DNA of 64,000 nt. Origin: Streptomyces solicavernae. GTDB lineage: Bacteria; Actinomycetota; Actinomycetes; Streptomycetales; Streptomycetaceae. The stretch covers positions 18,063 through 82,062 of the forward strand of contig NZ_JASCIR010000029.1 of NCBI RefSeq assembly GCF_029968095.1, in the 5' to 3' direction. Under the pieces are notes generated by a model, which worked only from the letters and a program-made list of their open reading frames with translations, searched no databases and had not been told where the DNA came from. Position numbers and translations under genes: made by a program. Positions 17,496 through 24,805 of the stretch are shown in pieces. Numbering within the stretch: the first letter of the stretch is position 1; every line of letters starts with the position of its first letter.

Positions 17496-18587
17496 ATGCC
17501 GAAGCTTACTAGGCGAAGCCTGCTCGCAGCCGGAGCGGGAGCCACCGCCGGAGGGTTCCTCGTCCCCTCTGCCGCAGCCGCCCCCGCCCGGGCAGCGACC
17601 ACCGCCACCGTGTCCGGTCCGGGCGGGCGCGCTATCGACACCCACGCGCACATCTACCCGGCGGGGTATCTCGACCTGCTGGAGGAGAGCGGCGTCCCCG
17701 CGGCCAGCACCGCGATCGCCCGCGGGATCGCCGCCGACTCGACCGATGCGGACCTCTCGGCCCGGCTGCGCTGGATGGACCGCGCGAACGTCGAGACCCA
17801 GATCATCGCCGTGACACCCCAGTCGCCGTCGGGCCCCCAGAGCAGTTCGTCACTGGCCGCCGCGCGCCGCATCAACGACGAATACGCCACGCTCGTAAGA
17901 CGCCACCCCGGCCGCTTCCTCGCCTACGGTGCCGTCCCCCTCCCCCATGTGGAGGAGTCCCTCGCCGAGATTCCGCGCCTGTTCGACGAACTCGGATGCA
18001 TCGGCATCTCCCTGACGACGGTGCTGCCCGGTGGGCTCTCACCGGCAGACAAGAGGTTCGACCCGATATGGGAAGCGCTCGACGAGCGCGCGGCGACAGT
18101 GAACGTGCACCCCACCGGCTCCGGCGCCCTGTCCCCGATGATCAACTCGCGTCATCTGGAATGGGTGAACGGCGCCCCCGTGGAGGACGCCACGGCAGTG
18201 CTCCACCTACTCAAGGCAGACATCCCGCGCCGCTACCCGAACCTGCGCTTCCACATCGCCCACCTCGGCGGAGATCTCCCCTTCCTCGTCCAGCGGATCG
18301 AGGACAACTACACCGACTGGCAGGCCTTCCCGGCATCGCCCCTCGGCACCCTGCGCACCATGTGGTTCGACGCCGCGAATTTCCACGAACCCTCGCTCCG
18401 GCTCACCGTCGAGACCTTCGGTGCCGACCGCGTCCTGGCCGGCTCAGACCACCCCTACTTCCAGGAGGAGAAGTACGTCAGGGCATTCGACTACATCCGC
18501 AACGCCCGCCTGCCCGCCGAGGACATCCGTGCCATCCTTTCCGGCAACGCTGACAGCCTCTACCGGGTGCCTTCGAAAGAGGAGTGA
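17496..18587 (+). CDS. Tat-exported amidohydrolase (ACMSD-like decarboxylase/hydrolase)
   Basis: 363 residues from ATG 17496 (GGAG upstream). The N-terminus TRRSLLAAGAGATAGGFLVP is a twin-arginine signal, ending near residue 33 (APARAA). The mature protein begins DTHAHIYP, the HxH metal motif of amidohydrolase-2 enzymes, followed by NVHPTG, HIAHLGGDLPFLVQR and GSDHPYF (remaining His and Asp ligands). Relatives include 2-amino-3-carboxymuconate semialdehyde, 6-methylsalicylate and carboxyvanillate decarboxylases. A Tat-exported member beside an efflux pump is unusual, since most such decarboxylases are cytoplasmic. Confidence 0.8.
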   Translation: MPKLTRRSLLAAGAGATAGGFLVPSAAAAPARAATTATVSGPGGRAIDTHAHIYPAGYLDLLEESGVPAASTAIARGIAADSTDADLSARLRWMDRANVETQIIAVTPQSPSGPQSSSSLAAARRINDEYATLVRRHPGRFLAYGAVPLPHVEESLAEIPRLFDELGCIGISLTTVLPGGLSPADKRFDPIWEALDERAATVNVHPTGSGALSPMINSRHLEWVNGAPVEDATAVLHLLKADIPRRYPNLRFHIAHLGGDLPFLVQRIEDNYTDWQAFPASPLGTLRTMWFDAANFHEPSLRLTVETFGADRVLAGSDHPYFQEEKYVRAFDYIRNARLPAEDIRAILSGNADSLYRVPSKEE

Positions 18588-18880
18588 GTGAGCAGGCTCG
18601 CAGGATCCCGGGTTACTACGTCGAGCGGCATGCCAGCGACGACCGTCGGTGCCCCCTATCTCTGACACGGTGCACGGTAGCCACCTCGACGCTGATGGCC
18701 CTCGTTGCTTCGGGGGACCGCAGAGGCCCCCGGCCCGCCTTGGCCGGTCCGAAGTCGTGACCGGTTCGGTGCCGTGCGCGCCTGTCCTCGCGCGGGGGCG
18801 CCTTCGAACAGTTCGGCTGGCCGCCCATTCGGCCCTCGCCGCGAGTGAACGTGCTCGTGGAGCTGACGGGTGGCGGTGCG
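18588..18880. other. Non-coding stretch after the amidohydrolase
   Basis: No gene is recognised in either direction. The minus-strand reading continues the PhyH remnant's tail without family features. Confidence 0.5.
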
Positions 18881-19318
18881 TCAGTGTTCTCCGCCTGCCG
18901 CTTTGATGGCGCCGGCGGCGGCCGGGTCCGGCGTTGACGGCATCCGCGTTTCGAGGAGGCGCCTGGTGTGCATGCCGTTGACGGCGCCGACGAAGGGGGG
19001 TGGATGCTGTAGCCGAGCATGCGGCGGATGTCCTCGGAGACGCCCTGGCGGTGTCGCGGTCGGTGGAGAGGGTGTAGGTCTCCTGGGGGCGTAGCCACCG
19101 CCCGCAGTGCTGGGCGGTGACGGCGAGCTGGTCGGTGTCGGAGCGGTTGGCTCCGCCGCCGTGCCGGAGGGTGCCGAGGAAGAACACGCAGGATCCCGCG
19201 GGCATGGTCGCGGGCAGCCGCGGGTCGCTGTCGGTGGGGCGGCGTCCTTCGTTCCAGCGGTGACTGCCGGGCAGGACCACCGTGGCGCCGTTGTCGAAGG
19301 TAACTGCTCAGCGCGCTG
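18881..19318 (-). pseudogene. PhyH (phytanoyl-CoA dioxygenase-like) C-terminal remnant
   Basis: Starting at FDNGATVVLPGSHRWNEGR, the reading continues through MPAGSCVFFLGTLRHGGGANRS and QLAVTAQHCGRWLRPQETY. It then shifts frame twice (QGVSEDIRRMLGYSIHPP, then FVGAVNGMHTRRLLE). The GSH, RHGGGANRS and WLRPQE segments match the C-terminal half of PhyH-type 2OG-Fe(II) oxygenases. One of the shifts falls in a run of seven C residues near SIHPP. The N-terminal half with the HxD motif is missing, replaced by a TetR fragment, so the gene is dead. Confidence 0.75.
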
Positions 19319-19500
19319 GCCTTGCCAAGGCGCTCGTGGAAGTCCTCCGCCAGGGCGATGAGCAGGCCTCTGCGGGTGCCGAAGTAGCGGTAGGGCAGGC
19401 CGACACTGACCCCGGCCCTGCGGGCCACGGCCGCCACCTCGAGCTGTCCGGCCGCCGCGAGTTCCTCGGCGGCAGCGCACAGCAACCCGTCGTCATTGTC
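19319..19500 (-). pseudogene. TetR N-terminal (HTH) fragment fused to the PhyH remnant
   Basis: Minus-strand reading DNDDGLLCAAAEELAAAGQL, VAAVARRAGVSVGLPYRYFG, TRRGLLIALAEDFHERLGKA is a TetR helix-turn-helix. It ends at about residue 60 and continues in frame into PhyH sequence. No good start codon with a ribosome site is visible. It is a deletion junction between a regulator and what may have been its neighbouring target. Confidence 0.7.
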
Positions 19501-19513
19501 CGCCTGGACGGTG

Positions 19514-19527
19514 AGTTGAACTCAACT
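19514..19527. promoter_or_regulatory. Inverted repeat AGTTGA-AC-TCAACT
   Basis: A perfect 6-bp inverted repeat with a 2-bp spacer, just upstream of the TetR fragment. It is of the size and position of a TetR operator and has outlived its regulator. Confidence 0.45.
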
Positions 19528-19592
19528 GACTATCGGGGCCATGGCACCTGGCAAGACAACCCGGGGATCGGCCGCCCGTGCTGACGGTGCGA

Positions 19593-20216
19593 GCCACGGG
19601 GCCGGGTCAGTTCACAAGGCCGCTCGCACCGCGATGCTGAGGGGGGTCACCGGGCGGGCGAGGAGATCGGTGAGGTTCGTCGAGTCGCCGTCGAGCCTGT
19701 CGGCGGCGACATCGCTCTCCAGGCGCGCGAGGAAACCGGCAGTGTTCTCGTCCATGCCGCCTTGGAGGAGGATCTGCCGGAACTCCTGCGGCGTGACGGG
19801 CTGGGGCTCGACCGCCGTGCCCGACACCTCGGAAATGGTGCGCGCCAGGTCGGCGTAGGTGAATGAGACGCCGCCCAACTCCAGCGTCACGTTGGCCTCG
19901 TAGTCGGTCAGCAGGGCCTGGGCGTCGGCCTCGGCGAAGTCCGCCCGCGTCGCGGCCGCGATGCGTCCGTCGCCGCCGGCGTGCAGGAGTACTCCACGAG
20001 CGATGTGGCGGGGTACCTCGGCGGTGTAGTTCTCGGTGTACCAGCCGTGCCGCAGAATCGTGTGGGCGATACCGGATTCGGCCAGCATCTCCTCCGTGGC
20101 CTTGTGCTCGGGCGCGAGAACCATCGGGTTGTCCGTCGCGCGCAGGACCGATGTGTAGTAGACGCGGCCGACACCGGCGGCCTTCGCCGCTTCGATGACG
20201 TTGCGGTGCTGGGGTA
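19593..20216. repeat. Direct repeat copy 2 (within intact NmrA gene, 624 bp)
   Basis: The source copy of the duplicated segment 13885-14463, 45 bp longer. Both copies start with GCCACGGGGCCGGGTCAG just outside the gene's stop codon. Confidence 0.9.
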
Positions 20217-20466
20217 CACGCCTCCCCACCTCGCTGCCGGAGATGAACAGCAGGCGGTCCACGCCGTCGAAGGCGGCTTCGAGTGCTTCCCGGTCGTCGT
20301 AGTCCGCGGTGCGGACGGTGACGCCGCGTGCGGCGAACGGGGCAGCCTTGTCCGCGTCGCGTGCGACGGCGGTGATCGAGGCGGACTCGACGTTCTTGGC
20401 CAGCAGCTGGTCGGTGACCAGGGTGCCGAGCTGTCCGGTCGCAGCGGTGACAGCGTATGTCGTCAT
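19612..20466 (-). CDS. NmrA-family NAD(P)H-binding oxidoreductase (QorB-like)
   Basis: 284 residues. The N-terminal TAATGQLGTLVTDQLL is the glycine-rich dinucleotide motif of atypical SDRs, followed by VRTADYDDREALEAAFDGVDRLLFIS and YYTSVLRAT. The family includes QorB quinone oxidoreductase and NmrA redox sensors. It lies 102 bp downstream of the MFS gene as the last member of the MarR-isochorismatase-MFS-NmrA operon. Together with an isochorismatase-like hydrolase and an exporter this suggests a small-molecule or quinone response. The start is ATG 20466. Confidence 0.85.
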   Translation of the reverse strand: MTTYAVTAATGQLGTLVTDQLLAKNVESASITAVARDADKAAPFAARGVTVRTADYDDREALEAAFDGVDRLLFISGSEVGRRVPQHRNVIEAAKAAGVGRVYYTSVLRATDNPMVLAPEHKATEEMLAESGIAHTILRHGWYTENYTAEVPRHIARGVLLHAGGDGRIAAATRADFAEADAQALLTDYEANVTLELGGVSFTYADLARTISEVSGTAVEPQPVTPQEFRQILLQGGMDENTAGFLARLESDVAADRLDGDSTNLTDLLARPVTPLSIAVRAAL

Positions 20467-20568
20467 GGTGCTGATCCTTCGAGGGGGTGTGGGGTTCCGG
20501 GTTCGAGGCCGGGGTGCTTGGTGGGCTGGTGCGGTGATGTGCTCGCCGCACCGTGCGGGAGCTTTGCC

Positions 20569-21981
20569 TCAGCTCTGCATGGAGTCCGCGGGTTTGTTGG
20601 CCGTGGGCGAGGTCCTGGGGATGCGGGGGTCGGCGAGGCTGATCAGGAGGAGTGCCGCGCCCAGGGCGGCGAAGACGATCGCGAACAGGATGATGCCGCC
20701 GTTGGTCGCGCCGCCGGCGAAGGTGGCGCCGATGAGGCCGGTGGCGATGAACCCTCCGATGTAGGAGGCGGTCCGGTAGAACCCGCTGTTCACGCCGATC
20801 TGGTCGGGTGCGCTCTTCAGGTAGAGCATGGCCTGATTGCCGACGTTTCCCAGTCCCATCGCGACGCCCAGGAAGGTCATCGCGATCACGGGCCAGACGA
20901 GCCAGTCCTGGGCGCCGGACAGCCACAGGCATCCCCCGCCGGCCACGACGAAGACAGCCGTGCCCACGAGCATCAGCCGGATCGAGTGGCTCTTGCCGAG
21001 CATCAGGGCGACCACGGCGCTCATGACCGACATCGGCAGCATCAGCAGGCCGATCCTGCCCGGATCGACGCCGCGGGCCTCCTCCAGCCACTGCCCCACG
21101 CCGTACAGCGCGCCGTACATGACGGTGAAGGTCATGATCAGACGCACGTAGGTGCGCCGCAGGGCTCCGTTGCTCGCGAGCATCCGCACATCCACGAGGG
21201 GGGAACGCTGCCGCCGCTCCCAGTACGTCAGCGCGAGAGCGACTCCCGCGAAGACGGCGAGCAGCCACCAGCGGGGATCGGCCAGGTCGCTGAGAAAGCC
21301 GAGCAGGGCGGTCATCAGGACGGCGAACAGCAGGATTCCGACCGGATCCATGTGCTGGGTGAACGAGGCGCTGTGGTCCCGGCGGTCGAGAGCGCCCCGA
21401 GGTACGAACACCAGGGTGGCGATGAGGCTCACCACGGCCAGCGGCACGTTGATGACGAACACCGACCGCCAGCCGAAGCCGGAGACCAGGGCTCCGCCGA
21501 GCGGCAGCCCGATGGCCGCTGTCACCTGGCCGGCGGCCGCGACCAGGCTGAGGATCCGGCTGGGGAGGGGAACCCCCGCAGCCTCGGCCTTGAGGTTGAT
21601 CATCATCATCGCCGTCGGATAGGCCGCGGAGGTTCCCAGACCGATGATCAGGCGGGAGACCACCAGCCAGGAGATGTTCGGCGCCACCCAGCCGACCGCA
21701 CCGCCGATCCCGACCAGCACGATGCCGGCCATGAACACCGACCGTGCCCCGTAGCGGGTGGCCAGCCTCCCCATCAGCGGCTGGCAGATCGCGCTGACCA
21801 GGTACAGCGCGGACACGAGCAGGGCTGTCTGGACCGCGGTCACGCCGAGGTCGTCCGCGATGCTCACCAGCGCGGTGGCGATGATGGACGAGTTGATCGG
21901 GTTGAGGGTGACTCCGAACAGGAGGGTCCAGGTGAACCCGCGGCTGAAGACGCGGCTTTCCGGGGTGGTGGTGCGCGGCAT
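20569..21981 (-). CDS. MFS transporter (14-TM-like exporter)
   Basis: 470 residues. It has NPINSSIIATALVSIADDLGV at TM1, GRLATRYGARSVFMAG (motif A) and QVTAAIGLPLGGALVSGFGWRSVFVINVPLA (motif C). These are drug:H+ antiporter features. It begins 3 bp after the isochorismatase-like gene, so the two are probably translated from one mRNA, under the MarR regulator at 22545. Confidence 0.85.
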   Translation of the reverse strand: MPRTTTPESRVFSRGFTWTLLFGVTLNPINSSIIATALVSIADDLGVTAVQTALLVSALYLVSAICQPLMGRLATRYGARSVFMAGIVLVGIGGAVGWVAPNISWLVVSRLIIGLGTSAAYPTAMMMINLKAEAAGVPLPSRILSLVAAAGQVTAAIGLPLGGALVSGFGWRSVFVINVPLAVVSLIATLVFVPRGALDRRDHSASFTQHMDPVGILLFAVLMTALLGFLSDLADPRWWLLAVFAGVALALTYWERRQRSPLVDVRMLASNGALRRTYVRLIMTFTVMYGALYGVGQWLEEARGVDPGRIGLLMLPMSVMSAVVALMLGKSHSIRLMLVGTAVFVVAGGGCLWLSGAQDWLVWPVIAMTFLGVAMGLGNVGNQAMLYLKSAPDQIGVNSGFYRTASYIGGFIATGLIGATFAGGATNGGIILFAIVFAALGAALLLISLADPRIPRTSPTANKPADSMQS

Positions 21982-21984
21982 GGC

Positions 21985-22548
21985 TCAGTCCCGCGTCCGG
22001 CGCAGGGCCGCGAGGACGTCCGCGGTGGTGCCGGTCTCGGCGATGGCCGGCAGCGCGAGCGTGAGGCTGAGCCGGCCGCGTTCGACGCTCAGGTCCGTGA
22101 CCGCGTCCGTGGGGACGGTGACGGAGTACCCCGCGTCGTAGGCCGCCCTGGCCGTGGACTCCACACCCATCCCGGTCGCGATGCCGGTGACCACGACGTT
22201 CGTCACGGCCCGGTCGGCCAGCAGCCCGGTGACCTCTGCGGAGGTGAAGGCGCTCAGGGCCTTCTTCGCCACCTGCAGGTCCTTCTCGGCGACCGGCAGC
22301 CGCTCGTCCAGGACGGCGAAGTCGGCCGGGGGCTCGCCGCCGGGCAGCGGCACCTCGGTGCGCCCTGCGGGACGCCCGAGGGCGGTCACCCAGATGACCG
22401 GCAGCCCGGCCGCGTGGAAGGCGTCGGCCAGCTCCGCGGTCCGCTCGACGATCCGCCGGGCGTCCTCGGCCCCGGCCAGCGCGAGGATGCCGTTCTGGAG
22501 GTCGATCGCGATCAGCGCACTGACGGGGTCGATCCTGGTGATGCTCAT
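21985..22548 (-). CDS. Isochorismatase-family protein lacking the catalytic Cys
   Basis: 187 residues; the ATG overlaps the MarR stop (ATGA). The fold is recognisable from ALIAIDLQNGI (catalytic Asp), VAKKALSAFTSAEV (catalytic Lys) and VVVTGIATGMGVESTARAAYDAGY. In cysteine hydrolases of this fold (nicotinamidase, N-carbamoylsarcosine amidase) the last motif carries a Cys, whereas here the position is Gly (GMGVE). True isochorismatases also lack that Cys, so a vinyl-ether hydrolase or a non-classical activity is possible. The operon context (MarR, exporter, NmrA) suggests detoxification. Confidence 0.8.
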   Translation of the reverse strand: MSITRIDPVSALIAIDLQNGILALAGAEDARRIVERTAELADAFHAAGLPVIWVTALGRPAGRTEVPLPGGEPPADFAVLDERLPVAEKDLQVAKKALSAFTSAEVTGLLADRAVTNVVVTGIATGMGVESTARAAYDAGYSVTVPTDAVTDLSVERGRLSLTLALPAIAETGTTADVLAALRRTRD

Positions 22549-23021
22549 GATGGTCCCTTCGATGACGGGGTGGTCGGGGTCGTATCGGGGCCGAGGAGAC
22601 GCCGCAGCAGGACGACCGCGTCGGCCAGCTGCCGCTGCTCGGCCGGGGTGAGCTCGGCGACGAGCCGGCCGCGCAGCCAGTCCGCCTTGTGGGCGCGCAC
22701 CGCCTCGATGGCGGCGGTCCCCTCGTCCGTCAGGTCCAGCCTGCGGCGACGGCCGTCGCGCGGATCAGGCGACACGGCGACCAGACCCGCGTCGACCAGA
22801 GTGGAGACCGTGCTGCTCATCGACTGGGGGCTCACGTACTCCGCCCGGGCCAGCTCGGCACTGGTCGCACCTGGTGCCTGATGCAGCCGGGCCAGCACGG
22901 TCTGCTGCGACAGGGTGAGATCGCCGACGGCCTGCGACTCACCACTCAGGCGGCGGGTGTATGCCCATATCAGGGCACGTATGTCCTCGGACAGCTCGGC
23001 AGGATCCACGGCATTCGACAT
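22545..23021 (-). CDS. MarR-family transcriptional regulator
   Basis: 158 residues from ATG 23021 (MSNAVDPAELSEDIRALIW). An upstream in-frame extension to 23063 would run through the operator and is rejected. The winged helix reads LSQQTVLARLHQAPGATSAELARAEYVSPQSMSSTVSTLVDAGLVAVSPDPRDGRRRRLDLT, with the DxR wing typical of MarR. It heads the operon MarR-isochorismatase-MFS-NmrA and probably represses it. Confidence 0.88.
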   Translation of the reverse strand: MSNAVDPAELSEDIRALIWAYTRRLSGESQAVGDLTLSQQTVLARLHQAPGATSAELARAEYVSPQSMSSTVSTLVDAGLVAVSPDPRDGRRRRLDLTDEGTAAIEAVRAHKADWLRGRLVAELTPAEQRQLADAVVLLRRLLGPDTTPTTPSSKGPS

Positions 23022-23045
23022 ACTTGCAATATACATATCATCAGG

Positions 23046-23061
23046 GAAACTGACAAGTTTC
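23046..23061. promoter_or_regulatory. Inverted repeat GAAACT-GACA-AGTTTC upstream of marR
   Basis: A perfect 6-bp inverted repeat with a 4-bp spacer, about 25 bp upstream of the MarR start and next to the AT-rich stretch CAATATACATATC. It is a good candidate for MarR autoregulation. Confidence 0.45.
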
Positions 23062-23149
23062 ATGGAGCATTCCCGCGCATCGGGAGGGACCGACGAGCAG
23101 CGAAGGGTGGTCTCCCACCTGACCGGGAAAAGACCTCGACGGTTTAGCG

Positions 23150-23560
23150 GTGCCGACGGGGCGCTGCCTGTCGGCCAATCTCGTCTACAAGCGAGTGTCG
23201 ACCGACCAGCAGTCGACCGACCGTCAGGACCTTGTCCTGGACGAGGCCGGGATCGAGGACCCGGTTGTCTTCGAGGAGGATGCCGGAACGTCCAGCCGCC
23301 TTCACCCGCTTCAGCGGCCGAAGTTCGGCGAACTGCTGGCGTACGCGCGGCCGGGCGACACCGTGCACATCTCCGAGATGCTCCGCCTGGTGCGCGGCAC
23401 CGGACACATCCTTGACGTGCTCGACGTCCTGCACCGAGACCATCTCGCCCTGCGCATCCACGACGGCGCGTTCTCCGGCATGGACCTCACCGCACGCCAC
23501 CCGCGCACCGGAGAACTGCTGTTCACCGTGAAGTTCATGGTGCAGACCCTCGCCCGTGTC
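23150..23560 (+). pseudogene. Truncated serine recombinase (resolvase/invertase)
   Basis: From GTG 23150 the protein reads NLVYKRVSTDQQSTDRQDLV, with the nucleophile Ser in RVSTDQQ, then FEEDAGTSSRLHPLQRPKFGELLAYARPGDTVHI and LFTVKFMVQTLA. This is the catalytic domain of a small serine recombinase. After residue about 137 the sequence stops resembling the family (RVLRLPLLPHPKLL) and the C-terminal DNA-binding HTH is lost. The S/T-rich start VYKRVST is intact, but the protein should not bind its site. It is a mobile-element remnant. Confidence 0.7.
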
Positions 23561-23887
23561 CTCCGGCTCCCACTCCTGCCGCACCCCAAGCTCCTTCCGG
23601 TCCTCATGACCGGACCAACGTCGCCGAGCACGGCCCCCGATGACCCCAGAAGATCGAAAACGCTGACAACCGCACCCCAGATCCGCTGCAGAGAGCTACT
23701 TACACTTCGCGGCAGCTCCGGGAGAACAGGGCCGTCGCGGCAGCGGCCACCCGGGCACTGGACGGGCTGAGCAGCAGCATCGGTAGCGGAGGAGGGCCCG
23801 CAAGAGGGAGGCAGCACCCCTGGGGCCCAACCCTGTGAACGGTCCGGTCGACCCGGTCAAGAAGACGGAGACGCCTGACCGGAGGCG
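23561..23887. other. Intergenic region between recombinase remnant and gntR
   Basis: Nothing recognisable; probably decayed 3' part of the recombinase element. Confidence 0.5.
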
Positions 23888-24610
23888 TCAGACTGAGGCC
23901 TCGTGCTGCTCGGCGTACATCGTGCGCGTCGTCTCCGTATGACGGCGCATCAGCTCGCAGGCGTGCTGGGCATTGTGAGCGGCGACGGCCCTGATGAGGG
24001 AGGCGTGCTCGTCCCAGGCCTTGCGCCCGCGTACGAGGGCGATCGGCGCGTAGTACCAGCGCATGCGCCGGTCGACCATGGCGATGTGCTCAATGAGTAC
24101 GGAGTTGCCCGCGATCTGCATCAGCTCGGCGTGCAGGTTTGCGTTGGCTGCGACGAGGCCCTCGGAATCATCGGCGGCGAGAGCCCTCTCGCCGGCCTCC
24201 TGCAGCTCCCACAGGCGCTCGATGTCCTTCGGTGTGGCTCGCTCCGCCGCCAGTAGAGCGGACTCCGACTCCAACAGGGCGCGCACTGCCATCAGGTGGT
24301 CGGCTTCCTCCTTCGTGGGCACGTGGACGAACGCTCCCTGCGCCGGCCTCAGGTCCACCCACCCCTCGGTGCAGAGGCGTTGCAGTGCTTCCCTTACGGG
24401 TTGCCGGCTCACCCCGAGCTGGGCGGCGAGTTCGGCCTCCACGATGTGCTCGCCGGGCTGCAGCACCCGCTTGATGATCATGTCGGCAATGGCGTCGTAG
24501 ACGGCCTGCCTCAGAGGCACTGGCCGCTCCACCGCGCGCACTTCGCGGCGTACGGCTGTCCCTGCGGGCGCCTTGCGCCCGGCCGCCACTGAGCGGCCTC
24601 CATTCGTCAT
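23888..24610 (-). CDS. GntR-family regulator, FCD (FadR/VanR) subfamily; proposed oxalate regulon regulator
   Basis: 240 residues from ATG 24610 with GGGGAG upstream. The N-terminal winged helix (residues 32-90) reads LRQAVYDAIADMIIKRVLQPGEHIVEAELAAQLGVSRQPVREALQRLCTEGWVDLRPAQGAFV. The C-terminal all-helical FCD ligand domain carries D/H metal-site residues (LHAELMQIAGN, EHASLIRAVAAH). FCD regulators usually bind organic acids and recognise palindromes with a TGTATACA-like core. Eight such sites surround this gene between 13.7 and 48.5 kb and none was found elsewhere in the window. It is divergent from panE2. Ligand (oxalate, glyoxylate, formate or a CoA ester) and sign of regulation are unknown. 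Confidence 0.85.
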   Translation of the reverse strand: MTNGGRSVAAGRKAPAGTAVRREVRAVERPVPLRQAVYDAIADMIIKRVLQPGEHIVEAELAAQLGVSRQPVREALQRLCTEGWVDLRPAQGAFVHVPTKEEADHLMAVRALLESESALLAAERATPKDIERLWELQEAGERALAADDSEGLVAANANLHAELMQIAGNSVLIEHIAMVDRRMRWYYAPIALVRGRKAWDEHASLIRAVAAHNAQHACELMRRHTETTRTMYAEQHEASV

Positions 24611-24765
24611 GCCCAACTCCCCGGTTTGGTCGATTCGGCCCGGACGCGAAGACCGGGGCCCGATTGGTTTGAGTATACGGTCGACGAAAGACAGAAGTTG
24701 AGATACGGCCGGATGTGCCGAGGTTGGCATCGTGCCCTGCGGCAGGGCTGGACACGCAAAAACGA

Positions 24766-24782
24766 AGTGTATACAGTATCCA
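24766..24782. promoter_or_regulatory. GntR-type operator, site B (panE2)
   Basis: AGTGTATACAGTATCC, with core TGTATACA at 24768-24775; on the reverse strand it reads GGATACTGTATACACT. It is 24 bp upstream of the GTG start of the reductase. A weaker half-site GTATAC at 24673-24678 is closer to the gntR start. Confidence 0.7.
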
Positions 24783-24805
24783 AATACCTACAGGGAGGAG
24801 CCACA

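Noticed and set aside
19981..22881. 966-codon plus-strand open frame over the NmrA-MFS-isochorismatase operon
   Set aside because: Low-complexity Gly/Asp/His/Arg product opposite three well-defined genes; a composition artefact.
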